Positions 16,814 through 25,450 of a stretch of 51,779 nt of DNA are shown piece after piece. Source of the stretch: Ruminococcus sp. Its GTDB lineage: Bacteria > Bacillota > Clostridia > Oscillospirales > Ruminococcaceae. The DNA is taken from the NCBI RefSeq assembly GCF_024692365.1, contig NZ_JAILMR010000048.1, positions 1 to 51,779 on the forward strand, written 5' to 3'. Under the pieces are notes generated by a model. The model made no database searches and had not been told where the DNA came from. It saw only the letters and a list, made by a program, of their open reading frames with translations. A program made the translations under genes and the position numbers. Every line of letters begins with the position of its first letter. Within the stretch, counting starts at the first letter, position 1.

Positions 16814-18145
16814 ATGAATATAATCTTACTTTCCGGCGGAAGCGGAAAAAGGCTTTGGCCGCTGTCAAATGATGTTCAAAGCAAACAGTTCATTCGTCTT
16901 TTTAAAAATGATGATGACGAATATGAGTCGATGCTTCAGAGGGTGTACCGTCAGATAACATCGGTAAGTGATGCAAGCATAACTATTGCAACATCACGTT
17001 CACAGGTCAGCGCTATCAGGAATCAGCTCAGTGATAAGGTATCTATATGCATAGAACCTTGCAGACGTGACACTTTTCCTGCAATAGCACTTGCATCGGC
17101 ATTTCTTCATGATGTGCAGAAAGTTGACAGGGAAGAGTGCGTGATAGTCTGCCCTGTTGACCCTTATGTTGATAACAGTTATTATGAGTGCGTAAAATCG
17201 CTGGAAGCTCATGTTAAAAAAGGCGATACTAATCTTACGCTGATGGGAATTGAACCTACTTATCCCTCGGATAAGTACGGCTATATCATACCCGAGGCAA
17301 AAGATACTGTCAGCGCAGTAAGATGCTTCAAGGAAAAGCCTGATAAAGAAACTGCGGCGGAATACCTGAAACAGGGTGCGCTGTGGAATGCGGGCGTATT
17401 CGCATTCAAACTGGGTTACCTTATCGATAAGGTACAGGAGGTAACAGGTTATACCGCTTATGATGACCTTCTTGAAAATTATGAGACACTTCAAAAGATA
17501 TCCTTTGACTACGCAGTAGTTGAAAAGGAAAGTTCCATAAAGGCAGTACGCTATTCGGGCAACTGGAAAGACGTCGGCACCTGGAATATGATGGCTGAGG
17601 TCATGGCTGACGCTACAAAGGGCGATGTCACCCTTGATGATACCTGCGAAAATACTCAGGTAGTCAATGAACTGGGCATACCAGTGCTTTGCATGGGCTG
17701 TCACGATATGGTGATAGCTGTCAGCGGCGACGGCATACTGGTCTCCGATAAAGAACGCAGCGGATATATGAAGCCCTATGTTGAGAAAATTGCGTGTGAT
17801 ATCCATTTTGCGGAGAAATCCTGGGGAACTTACACCGTTATCGATACCGCACCCGAGGCTATGACCGTCAGGATAAAGCTTTTTGCGGGAAACAATATGA
17901 ATTATCACAGCCACAACTTCCGCGATGAAGTGTGGACGATAATCTCGGGCGAGGGCAGAGTTGTGATCGACGACAAGGTGATACCCGTTAAGCAGGGTGA
18001 TACCGTGAACGCTAAAGCGGGTGTAAAGCATATGATCATCGCTGATACGGATATGAGCATCATCGAGGTACAGATGGGCAAGGAGATCAGCAGAAAAGAT
18101 AAGATCATATACGAAACTGAATATGGTAAGGGCAGGAAGAAATGA
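16814..18145 (+). CDS. Mannose-1-phosphate guanylyltransferase / mannose-6-phosphate isomerase-like bifunctional protein
   Basis: This 443-aa type II enzyme has an N-terminal nucleotidyltransferase domain: LLSGGSGKRLWPLSND at residues ~5-20, CFKEKPDKETAAEYL, and WNAGVFAF. A C-terminal cupin of the phosphomannose-isomerase type follows (NYHSHNFRDEVWTIISGEG, then GDTVNAKAGVKHMI). It would turn mannose-1-phosphate and GTP into GDP-mannose. It is slightly shorter than the usual ~470-480 aa. The start is an ATG after GGGGGAT. It heads a three-gene operon and overlaps the acyltransferase gene by 4 nt. GDP-mannose is the family's usual product; another GDP-hexose cannot be excluded. Confidence 0.9.
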   Translation: MNIILLSGGSGKRLWPLSNDVQSKQFIRLFKNDDDEYESMLQRVYRQITSVSDASITIATSRSQVSAIRNQLSDKVSICIEPCRRDTFPAIALASAFLHDVQKVDREECVIVCPVDPYVDNSYYECVKSLEAHVKKGDTNLTLMGIEPTYPSDKYGYIIPEAKDTVSAVRCFKEKPDKETAAEYLKQGALWNAGVFAFKLGYLIDKVQEVTGYTAYDDLLENYETLQKISFDYAVVEKESSIKAVRYSGNWKDVGTWNMMAEVMADATKGDVTLDDTCENTQVVNELGIPVLCMGCHDMVIAVSGDGILVSDKERSGYMKPYVEKIACDIHFAEKSWGTYTVIDTAPEAMTVRIKLFAGNNMNYHSHNFRDEVWTIISGEGRVVIDDKVIPVKQGDTVNAKAGVKHMIIADTDMSIIEVQMGKEISRKDKIIYETEYGKGRKK

Positions 18146-19128
18146 GCGGCAACAATGAAAATAATTACGGATGGATATCTACCCTGAGAGGATTTGCGGC
18201 ACTGCTAGTGTTTGCGGCGCATCTGCCGATACCGTGGCCTCATTATCTGGTAGGTTTTGCCATCGGCAGGGCAGGCGTTGCCATATTCTTCCTTATCATG
18301 GGATATCTGGCAGTGCAGGCAAGGCAGAAAAGGACGAGAAAACAGTATCTGTTCAACCGCTTTGTGAGAATGTACCCTGTTTTCTGGCTGATACTGATCG
18401 CTACATACATCGTGAAGATAATCGCGTGGAAAGCAAGTTTCTTCGGGCACCTTAAAGACCTGTTGTTCAATGCGACTTTGTTCAATGATTTTCTCGGGTC
18501 GGGCTGTATCATCGGTACAAGCTGGATGATGCCCATACAGGTGGTATTCTTTGTGATACTGGCGGTTCTTTCGGTGGATTTCTTTGAATACATAAGCGGA
18601 GACATGATGGAGAAGATATTCATCGCGGGCGGCGGAATTACGGTGTTTATCTCACTGCTGAGATTTATCACAGGCAAGCCTTTACCGACGGCATTCGGAT
18701 TGCTGCTGCTGCTGGGATTGATAGGCATACAGTACCATGAATACGGTGATATCCGCAGCATTTCCAAATATCTGGAAATATTCGCGATCGCATTTGTACC
18801 CAGCGTTATCCTTTCGTACAAATGGGAAGCTATCGGATATATTGTGGCGTATGCGGCAGGAATTGCGCTGTTTGTTCTTGCAGACGAGCACAAGGTATCA
18901 TCTGAGGCGATGAACAAACTTGGAAGCGTGGGATTCTCCTTCTTCCTTGTGTCGGATATACCCCATATAATACTTGAGAAAATTATACCTATGAATTATT
19001 TCGTTGGTACGGTGATATTTATCATCATAAAATTCGCGGCTAGTCTGGGTCTGGCTTATTTGCTGACAATGTATGTTGAAAAGCCCATGCTCAAAAAAGC
19101 GAAAGCCATCGAGATGTCGATGAAATAA
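18142..19128 (+). CDS. Membrane acyltransferase (acyltransferase family 3)
   Basis: This 328-aa protein has about ten membrane segments. The family-defining start STLRGFAALLVFAAHL carries the conserved Arg and, 10 residues later, the His needed for acyl transfer. FNRFVRMYPVFWLIL follows, another family signature. Such enzymes O-acetylate or otherwise acylate extracellular polysaccharides. Coupling to the gene before by ATGA and the glycosyltransferase gene after it support a role in decorating the same polymer. Confidence 0.9.
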   Translation: MSGNNENNYGWISTLRGFAALLVFAAHLPIPWPHYLVGFAIGRAGVAIFFLIMGYLAVQARQKRTRKQYLFNRFVRMYPVFWLILIATYIVKIIAWKASFFGHLKDLLFNATLFNDFLGSGCIIGTSWMMPIQVVFFVILAVLSVDFFEYISGDMMEKIFIAGGGITVFISLLRFITGKPLPTAFGLLLLLGLIGIQYHEYGDIRSISKYLEIFAIAFVPSVILSYKWEAIGYIVAYAAGIALFVLADEHKVSSEAMNKLGSVGFSFFLVSDIPHIILEKIIPMNYFVGTVIFIIIKFAASLGLAYLLTMYVEKPMLKKAKAIEMSMK

Positions 19129-19149
19129 TTAAAGTTGAGGCTTTGAACA

Positions 19150-20304
19150 ATGAAAAAGATCTTACATATTTCAAAATACTATTATCCCTTTATAGGCGGA
19201 GTTGAGGAGGTCGCGGCTGACATAACTCTTGCACTGAGAGGGGAGGACTATGAGCAGAAGATCATCTGCTTCAATGAGGATTCTACCACGGACGGCGTGA
19301 CTACCCACAGGGGCGAAACTGTTCACGATAATTTTGACGGTGTTGAAGTAATTCGCTGCGGTTCGGTGGCAAAAGTGGCTTCACAGGCGCTTTCGGTGAC
19401 TTATTATAAGGAACTCAAAAACGTTATGGAAAGCTACAAGCCCGATATCATCGTGTTCCACTATCCCAACCCCTTTGTATCTGAACTTCTTCTCAGATAC
19501 AAAAAGCAGGATTTCAAGCTTGTAATTTACTGGCATCTGGATATCACCAAGCAGAAAGTCCTCTCAAAGCTGTTCTATAAACAGAACATCGATCTGCTCG
19601 AAAGGGCTGACTTGATAGTTGCAACAAGCCCGAATTACATAAAGGGAAGTCCTTTCCTGAGACGTTTCAAGGACAAGTGTACGGTAATTCCGAACTGCAT
19701 CAACAACGAACGTCTGAAAGTTACACCCGAGATCGAGGAACTTGCGGCGAAGATACGCAACAAGTACAAGGGCAAGACCATCTGTTTCGGTCTGGGCAGA
19801 CATATCCCTTATAAGGGCTTTATAAAACTGGTTGAAGCCAGCCGTTATCTTGATGATAAGTTTGCTATCCTTATCGGCGGCAAGGGCGAACTGACCGGTA
19901 TGCTGATGAAAGAAGCGTCAGGCGACAGCAAGGTGCATTTTCTTGGAAAGATCAGCGACAGCGAACTTATCGCCTGCCTGATGGCTTGTGATATCTTCTG
20001 TTTCCCCTCGGTAACAAAGAACGAAGCTTTCGGTATTGCACTTGCAGAGGGTATGTACTTTGGCAAACCTGCGGTGACTTTCACTATTCCCGGCAGTGGT
20101 GTTAACTATGTTAATGTCAAGGACGTAACAGGTCTTGAGTGTCCGAACTCCGACAGCAAGGCTTATGCAGAAGCTCTCGAAAAACTGGCGGCAGATCCCG
20201 AACTCAGAAACAAACTGGGCAGTGCGGGCAGAGAAAGAGTGCTTGATAAGTTCACCTATGATATCTTTGCTGAGAATATCAAGAAAATGATCAAGGAACT
20301 TTGA
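19150..20304 (+). CDS. Glycosyltransferase, GT4 family
   Basis: This 384-aa GT-B enzyme has the glycine-rich acceptor loop YYYPFIGGVEEVAADI at the N-terminus. The donor site GLGRHIPYKGFIKLVEAS and the E-x7-E motif in NEAFGIALAEGMYFGKP follow. It may use the GDP-sugar made by the first gene of this operon, as many GT4 mannosyltransferases do; that link is inference. A terminator lies 13 nt after its stop. Confidence 0.93.
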   Translation: MKKILHISKYYYPFIGGVEEVAADITLALRGEDYEQKIICFNEDSTTDGVTTHRGETVHDNFDGVEVIRCGSVAKVASQALSVTYYKELKNVMESYKPDIIVFHYPNPFVSELLLRYKKQDFKLVIYWHLDITKQKVLSKLFYKQNIDLLERADLIVATSPNYIKGSPFLRRFKDKCTVIPNCINNERLKVTPEIEELAAKIRNKYKGKTICFGLGRHIPYKGFIKLVEASRYLDDKFAILIGGKGELTGMLMKEASGDSKVHFLGKISDSELIACLMACDIFCFPSVTKNEAFGIALAEGMYFGKPAVTFTIPGSGVNYVNVKDVTGLECPNSDSKAYAEALEKLAADPELRNKLGSAGRERVLDKFTYDIFAENIKKMIKEL

Positions 20305-20316
20305 TACAGTATATTA

Positions 20317-20357
20317 AAACGAATGGCATCTTTTGCGAGATGTCATTCGTTTATTTT
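20317..20357 (+). terminator. Terminator of the manC-like operon
   Basis: A 15-bp stem (AAACGAATGGCATCT with its complement, one G-T pair, loop TTTGCG) is followed by ATTTTGTT. Confidence 0.88.
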
Positions 20358-20375
20358 GTTCGTTATAAATTCTGA

Positions 20376-20413
20376 AACAAAAAAACGACAGCCTCCGAAG
20401 AAGCTGCCGTTTT
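20376..20413 (-). terminator. Terminator of the cohesin-like/FN3 gene
   Basis: On the minus strand AAAACGGCAGC pairs with GCTGTCGTTTT (one mismatch) and runs into a stretch of T's. It lies about 28 nt after the stop codon, back to back with the plus-strand terminator. Confidence 0.85.
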
Positions 20414-20441
20414 TATCATGATCAAATTCGCTTGTATCGAA

Positions 20442-21611
20442 TTACTTAACAGTAACAGTAATAGCGTTCTTGATAGCACCGTTGGTATCCCACTTACCGT
20501 TAACTCTTGCAGCAACTGCAACCTGGTAGGTCATGCCGGGAGTCAGGTTCTTAGGAGTGATGTAGCTGTTGGTTGTGATGTTGGAAGTCTGAACTCTCCA
20601 CTTACCAGCCAGCTTAACAGCAATGCCGTATCTGTCAGCGCCCTTTACCTTGTCCCAAACGAACTGGATCTGGTGATACTGAGCGTTGGTAACAGCTCTG
20701 AAGTTCTGAGGAACAGTATCGGTAGTGCTGGAAGAACCAACTACTGCGGAAGCAGTGTTGACGCCGTATACGCGGTTACCGCTGATGGTGTCGCCTGTCA
20801 GTGTGGGCTTGTCGATAACCATAGTTATCTTGGAACCGTTGTAGGTAGCGCCGCTCTTAACCTTCAGCTTGAGTGTACCCAGCAGGTTGTTGGAGCTGAG
20901 TGTTGCGGGAGAAGTTGCATTGAGGAATGCGTTGGTGTATACGCCGTTAGCGAAGCTGTCCAGACCCTCCAGACCGCTTACAGCGAAACTGAAGCTTGCG
21001 CCGTCGAATACGTTCTTGTCTACGCTCACGTTTATAGTACCAGCAGAGATCTGTCTGTTGGTCAGGTTGCTGAGGTATACGGGAACGTTAACGTATGTTG
21101 CACCATTTGAAGTTGAAGTAGAAGTGTCGCCCAGCTGCAGATTAGCCTTAGCGCTGCAAACTGTTCTCATAGGAAGCTGAGTCTTCTCGCCTGTAGCCTT
21201 GTTTACCTTTACAGCGTAGATGTGAGCACCGTCCATAGCAGTAGTCATGTTAACTGTGATAGACTGTGTGGTGTAAGGCAGCTTGGACCAGGTGAACTGG
21301 TTGTGCAGGTTTGTACCTGTTGCTTTGCCAGTGCTGTAGTACCACTCATAAGTGAAACCATCAGTACCGTACTGCTTATCTTCCTGACCGAGAGTGACCT
21401 TCATTGTGAAGGAACTTCCTACTGCACAGTACAGGTCTGTTGTTAAAAATGTGCCGGAGTACTCGAAATCGCTGATCTCAGCTGCGCTTGCTGCAATAAC
21501 ATTGCCTGCATTTGCGAATGTTGCGGGAACAAAACCTGCAGCGGTAGAACCCATGATAGCTACTGCTGAAAGAGTTGCTGCGCATTTGCTTACAACTTTT
21601 TTCATGTTCAT
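20442..21611 (-). CDS. Secreted protein with cohesin-like and fibronectin type III domains
   Basis: This precursor of about 389 aa starts at MNMKK with GGAGG 8 nt upstream; the longer frame's first ATG lies inside that ribosome site. A signal peptide (basic start, hydrophobic core, likely cut near residues 30-42) comes first. An immunoglobulin-like region follows to ~140. Next is a cohesin-like beta-sandwich (~150-270, with VPVYLSNLTNRQISAGTINV), then an Ser/Thr linker and a C-terminal FN3 domain (~300-389: PQNFRAVTNAQYHQIQFVW ending in ITVTVK). No dockerin repeat or LPxTG anchor is seen. It may bind surface polysaccharide or other proteins. The long leader holds a stable structure. The cohesin label is a fold-level judgement. 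Confidence 0.75.
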   Translation of the reverse strand: MNMKKVVSKCAATLSAVAIMGSTAAGFVPATFANAGNVIAASAAEISDFEYSGTFLTTDLYCAVGSSFTMKVTLGQEDKQYGTDGFTYEWYYSTGKATGTNLHNQFTWSKLPYTTQSITVNMTTAMDGAHIYAVKVNKATGEKTQLPMRTVCSAKANLQLGDTSTSTSNGATYVNVPVYLSNLTNRQISAGTINVSVDKNVFDGASFSFAVSGLEGLDSFANGVYTNAFLNATSPATLSSNNLLGTLKLKVKSGATYNGSKITMVIDKPTLTGDTISGNRVYGVNTASAVVGSSSTTDTVPQNFRAVTNAQYHQIQFVWDKVKGADRYGIAVKLAGKWRVQTSNITTNSYITPKNLTPGMTYQVAVAARVNGKWDTNGAIKNAITVTVK

Positions 21612-21654
21612 CAAAAAAACCTCCATATTAATTTAGTTTTCCGTCAAGCAATAT

Positions 21655-21719
21655 CGGATCAACACGCAGTTTTTTGTGAAAACTGCCAATCCTATAAAGC
21701 CTATTACCCCTTTGATCCG
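21655..21719 (-). promoter_or_regulatory. Structured 5' leader (possible cis-regulatory RNA)
   Basis: In the leader of the cohesin-like/FN3 gene an 8-bp closing stem CGGATCAA/TTGATCCG spans 65 nt. It encloses a second perfect 8-bp hairpin (21666-21686) and a G-rich strand AGGGGTAATAGGC. I cannot match it to a known riboswitch class. Confidence 0.5.
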
Positions 21720-21736
21720 ATTTCTTAACTTATTTA

Positions 21737-21765
21737 ATTATATCATATCATCTATACGCTTGCAA
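21737..21765 (-). promoter_or_regulatory. Promoter of the cohesin-like/FN3 gene
   Basis: On the minus strand TTGCAA (21760-21765) and TATAAT (21737-21742) are 17 nt apart. The start near 21730 gives a leader of about 119 nt. Confidence 0.78.
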
Positions 21766-22015
21766 TAGTTAAAATAAATAAATATTTTGGTCGGCGTTTA
21801 TCACATTAGTATAATTATATAAGATATAACAATTTGTATACAATACAACTTTTATTTCGCTATTTTTGGGACGTTTAGTATATTTTGAATAAGATAATAT
21901 TCTTATATAACATTGTTGATATCCTATGCGACATTTTTGATATATAAACAGAAAACCGACTGCTCCAAGGAAAACTGTTGTTCCGAGTTAGTGATTTTAT
22001 ACTTATACTATAATA

Positions 22016-22148
22016 ATACTTAACAGTAACGGTAATAGTGTTCTTGATATCACCGTTGACACTTGTCTCAAACGAACTGTGTTTGATGATAATATGAGTT
22101 GGTGACTGCTCTCAGGTTTGCGGGAACGATATTTAAAATGTCGGAAGA
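22016..22148 (-). pseudogene. Decayed fragment of a cohesin-like/FN3 gene
   Basis: Bases 22019-22058 match the 3' end of the intact gene (20445-20484) at about 9 of 10 positions. Bases 22062-22148 match 20649-20735 more loosely, including TCAAACGAACTG and the shared GGAAGA end. About 160 bp between the two blocks is missing, which breaks the frame, and the stop codon is changed. Upstream bases near 21950-21985 weakly resemble the intact gene's terminator. No signal peptide or cohesin-like part remains. It is a relic of a tandem duplication. Confidence 0.75.
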
Positions 22149-22822
22149 TGCCCATGTCAATGCCGTCCCTTTCTGAAAAAAGACTGCTTTTTGCGGTAAT
22201 AAATCCTTTTCGCTTCTTGACTAACCCCATTATAACATCATTTGCAGGCGTTTTCGACGGACATTTTACACGAAAAGATTATGGGCAATTTATTAACATG
22301 ATGCAAGGGACAAAAAAATTAACTAATGTTTAAGTTGTTGCTTTGGTCAGCTCCGATAATTGTTTTCGAAATTATGCCTGTTTCGCGTAGAATTAAGTAA
22401 AAATTAATTTGATGATTGGACTAATTTGATGTATGATAAGTGTTGCCGGCTGATTCTAAAAATTATAGTATTTTAATGTTTTGATTTTTGATATGATGTA
22501 TTGAATGTCCGGTATAACATACGAAAATGCACTTGATGTCGTAATTTCGAACATCTGAACTTTGAGATTGTGTGATAAAATATCAGAAAGTTAAGCTTCT
22601 GATCCTATTTCAGATAGTTATACAAAATACCGAAAATGAGATTGATGATTTCGGAAAATTTGTTGTGCTGATATAATTTAAAATGACGTAAATTTAACTA
22701 TTCTTATTCACCTACTGTTCATTTACCTTGTTAAGCAAGTTAATATTACTGCATTTAGCTGATTTTCAGTTTCAAATTGATATAAAAACGGCGAGAATTC
22801 ATTCTATCTTAACAAGTGAGAT
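22149..22822. other. AT-rich intergenic stretch without a recognisable gene
   Basis: I find no credible coding frame, RNA gene or large repeat in these 670 bases. Stops are frequent in all frames and ribosome sites are absent. It is probably the decayed remainder of the duplicated locus plus upstream regulatory DNA of the rhamnose operon. Confidence 0.6.
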
Positions 22823-22851
22823 TTGACATAGACGTTAAAAAATAGTATAAT
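22823..22851 (+). promoter_or_regulatory. Consensus promoter of the rfb operon
   Basis: TTGACA (22823-22828) and TATAAT (22846-22851) are exactly 17 nt apart, a perfect sigma-A promoter. The ~100-nt leader has a small hairpin GGCTGA/TCAGCC at 22906-22922. Confidence 0.9.
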
Positions 22852-22956
22852 ATAAATGATAATTGTTTGTACGGCGAGCTGTGTTTCAGATCGTCGCGTG
22901 TTCGGGGCTGATTTTCTCAGCCGATGATTATACATTATTAATTGGGAGTGAACGAA

Positions 22957-23844
22957 ATGAAAGGTATCATTCTTGCCGGAGGTTCCGGCACCAGGCTTTA
23001 TCCGCTTACAATGGTCACATCAAAACAGCTTCTGCCTGTTTATGATAAGCCCATGGTCTATTACCCCTTGTCAACACTTATGCTGGCGGGCATAAAGGAT
23101 ATACTCATAATATCCACCCCCACCGATCTGCCGAATTTTGAAAGACTTCTCGGGGACGGTTCGGAATACGGCATCAATTTATCCTACAAAGTACAGCCGT
23201 CACCTGACGGACTGGCACAGGCGTTCATTCTCGGTGAGGAGTTCATCGGCGATGATGCCTGCGCTATGGTGCTGGGCGATAATATATTCTACGGCAACGG
23301 CTTTGGCAGACTTCTTCGTGAGGCTGTTGAGGACGCTGAGGATAACAAGAGGGCGACGGTATTCGGCTACTATGTCCCCGACCCCGAGCGTTTCGGCGTA
23401 GTGGAATTCGATGAAAACGGAAAGGCTGTATCTATTGAGGAAAAGCCGAAAGAGCCTAAATCCAACTATGCAGTGACAGGTCTTTACTTCTATCCGAAGG
23501 GCGTTTCTGCAAGAGCAAATGCTGTTAAGCCTTCTGCACGCGGTGAACTGGAAATAACCACACTCAACGAGATGTACCTCGATGACGGTCTGCTGGATGT
23601 TCAGCTTCTGGGGCGGGGCTTTGCTTGGCTTGATACAGGCACGATGGACAGCCTTGCGGAAGCAACAAACTTCGTGCAGATGGTACAGACACGTCAGGGA
23701 ATCGAAATATCCGCCCCCGAAGAGATAGCCTTCATCAATGGCTGGATAGACAGGGACGGACTTATGAAATCTGCCGAGAAGTACGGCAAATCTCCCTATG
23801 GCGCACACCTGAAAAAGGTGGCTGAGGGGAAGATAAAATACTAA
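22957..23844 (+). CDS. rfbA: Glucose-1-phosphate thymidylyltransferase
   Basis: This 295-aa enzyme makes dTDP-glucose from glucose-1-phosphate and dTTP, the first step to dTDP-rhamnose. It shows [15 protein letters not shown] at the N-terminus, [44 protein letters not shown], and [10 protein letters not shown]. The length fits RmlA. I start at the ATG at 22957 (GGGAGTGA upstream), not the TTG five codons earlier. It is the first gene of the operon behind a perfect promoter. Confidence 0.97.
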   Translation: MKGIILAGGSGTRLYPLTMVTSKQLLPVYDKPMVYYPLSTLMLAGIKDILIISTPTDLPNFERLLGDGSEYGINLSYKVQPSPDGLAQAFILGEEFIGDDACAMVLGDNIFYGNGFGRLLREAVEDAEDNKRATVFGYYVPDPERFGVVEFDENGKAVSIEEKPKEPKSNYAVTGLYFYPKGVSARANAVKPSARGELEITTLNEMYLDDGLLDVQLLGRGFAWLDTGTMDSLAEATNFVQMVQTRQGIEISAPEEIAFINGWIDRDGLMKSAEKYGKSPYGAHLKKVAEGKIKY

Positions 23845-23856
23845 GGAGCTTTTAAG

Positions 23857-24408
23857 ATGGGTAATTTTACTTTCAACGAGACTAAGCTAAAAGGCGTTTA
23901 TATAATCGACGTCAAGACCTACGGTGACAACCGCGGCTACTTTATGGAGACCTATAAAGAGGACGATTTCAAAGCGGCGGGTCTTGATTACAAATTTGTT
24001 CAGGATAACCAGTCCAGTTCACGCAAGGGCGTGCTCAGGGGACTTCACTTCCAGAAGACCTATCCTCAGGCAAAGCTTGTGCGCGTGCTGAAAGGCGAGG
24101 TATTTGACGTTGCTGTTGACCTGAGAAAGGGAAGCGAGACCTACGGACAGTGGGTAGGCGCGGTGCTTTCAGAGGAAAACAAGCGTCAGTTCATGATACC
24201 CCGCGGATTTGCCCACGGTTTTCTTGTACTGAGCGATTACGCCGAGTTTGCGTATAAATGCGACGACGTTTACCACCCCGAGGACGAGGGCGGTATCATG
24301 TGGAATGACCCTGCCATCGGTATAGAATGGCCTGAAGCAGGCGAACTGATACTCAGTGAAAAGGACAAAGTTCACCCATCACTGGCAGAATCCAAGATTG
24401 AATTTTAA
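23857..24408 (+). CDS. rfbC: dTDP-4-dehydrorhamnose 3,5-epimerase
   Basis: This 183-aa cupin enzyme epimerises dTDP-4-keto-6-deoxyglucose at C3 and C5. Signatures are DNRGYFMETYKEDDF, QDNQSSSRKGVLRGLHFQ with the catalytic His, PRGFAHGFLVL, and YKCDDVYHPEDEGGI. It lies 12 nt after rfbA and starts at ATG with AAGGAG upstream. The length is normal for RmlC. Confidence 0.97.
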   Translation: MGNFTFNETKLKGVYIIDVKTYGDNRGYFMETYKEDDFKAAGLDYKFVQDNQSSSRKGVLRGLHFQKTYPQAKLVRVLKGEVFDVAVDLRKGSETYGQWVGAVLSEENKRQFMIPRGFAHGFLVLSDYAEFAYKCDDVYHPEDEGGIMWNDPAIGIEWPEAGELILSEKDKVHPSLAESKIEF

Positions 24409-24419
24409 GGAGAATCGAT

Positions 24420-25448
24420 ATGACTATTTTTGTAACAGGCGGCGCAGGATTTATCGGCTCGAACTTCGTTTTCCATATGCTGGATACTTATCCTGAATAC
24501 CGCATTGTGTGCCTTGATAAGTTGACCTATGCAGGCAACCTCAGCACACTTGAACCCGTTATGCAGAACCCGAATTTCAGATTCGTTAAGATAGACATCT
24601 GCGACCGTGAAGCTATATACAAGCTGTTCGAGGAAGAAAAGCCCGATATCGTTGTTAATTTCGCGGCTGAATCTCACGTTGACCGTTCCATCGAGAACCC
24701 CGAGATATTTCTCCAGACCAACATTCTCGGTACTCAGGTTCTTATGGACGCTTGCAGAAAGTACGGTATCCAGAGATATCATCAGGTTTCCACCGATGAA
24801 GTTTACGGCGACCTGCCTCTCGACAGACCCGACCTGTTCTTCACCGAGGAAACACCTATACATACATCTTCACCCTATTCTTCCTCAAAGGCTGGAGCTG
24901 ACCTGCTGGTAATGGCTTACCACAGAACTTACGGTCTGCCTGTGACAATTTCGAGATGTTCAAACAACTACGGTCCCTATCACTTCCCCGAGAAGCTGAT
25001 ACCCCTTATGATAGCAAACGCGCTGGCTGACAAGCCCCTGCCTGTATACGGCGAGGGTCTGAATGTCCGTGACTGGCTGTATGTTGAAGATCACTGCCGT
25101 GCTATCGACCTGATAATCCATAAGGGCAAGGTTGGCGAAGTTTACAACGTCGGTGGACACAACGAGATGAAGAACATCGACATCGTCAAGCTGATATGCA
25201 AGGAACTGGGCAAGCCCGAAAGCCTTATCACCCACGTTGAGGACAGAAAGGGTCACGATATGCGCTACGCTATCGACCCCACAAAGATACACAACGAACT
25301 GGGCTGGCTGCCCGAGACCAAGTTCGCGGACGGTATCAAGAAGACTATTGACTGGTACCTGAACAACCGTGAATGGTGGGAAACAATAATCAGCGGAGAA
25401 TACCAGAACTACTACGAGAAAATGTACGGTAATCGTGCGGAGGTCTGA
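24420..25448 (+). CDS. rfbB: dTDP-glucose 4,6-dehydratase
   Basis: This 342-aa extended short-chain dehydrogenase has the NAD site TGGAGFIGSNFV. FAAESHVDRSIENPEIFL and VSTDEVYGDL (catalytic Thr-Asp-Glu) follow, with YSSSKAGADLLVMAYHRTYG carrying the YxxxK pair. It converts dTDP-glucose to the 4-keto-6-deoxy sugar. It is 11 nt after rfbC with AAGGAG before the ATG. Length and motifs are standard. Confidence 0.97.
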   Translation: MTIFVTGGAGFIGSNFVFHMLDTYPEYRIVCLDKLTYAGNLSTLEPVMQNPNFRFVKIDICDREAIYKLFEEEKPDIVVNFAAESHVDRSIENPEIFLQTNILGTQVLMDACRKYGIQRYHQVSTDEVYGDLPLDRPDLFFTEETPIHTSSPYSSSKAGADLLVMAYHRTYGLPVTISRCSNNYGPYHFPEKLIPLMIANALADKPLPVYGEGLNVRDWLYVEDHCRAIDLIIHKGKVGEVYNVGGHNEMKNIDIVKLICKELGKPESLITHVEDRKGHDMRYAIDPTKIHNELGWLPETKFADGIKKTIDWYLNNREWWETIISGEYQNYYEKMYGNRAEV

Positions 25449-25450
25449 AG

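Noticed and set aside
17000..18031. 343-codon minus-strand frame opposite the manC-like gene
   Set aside because: The plus-strand gene has clear nucleotidyltransferase and cupin motifs; the opposite frame is a shadow without a start signal.
22003..22333. Opposing 70-75 codon frames over the pseudogene relic
   Set aside because: One runs through the decayed FN3 copy out of its original frame; neither has a ribosome site.
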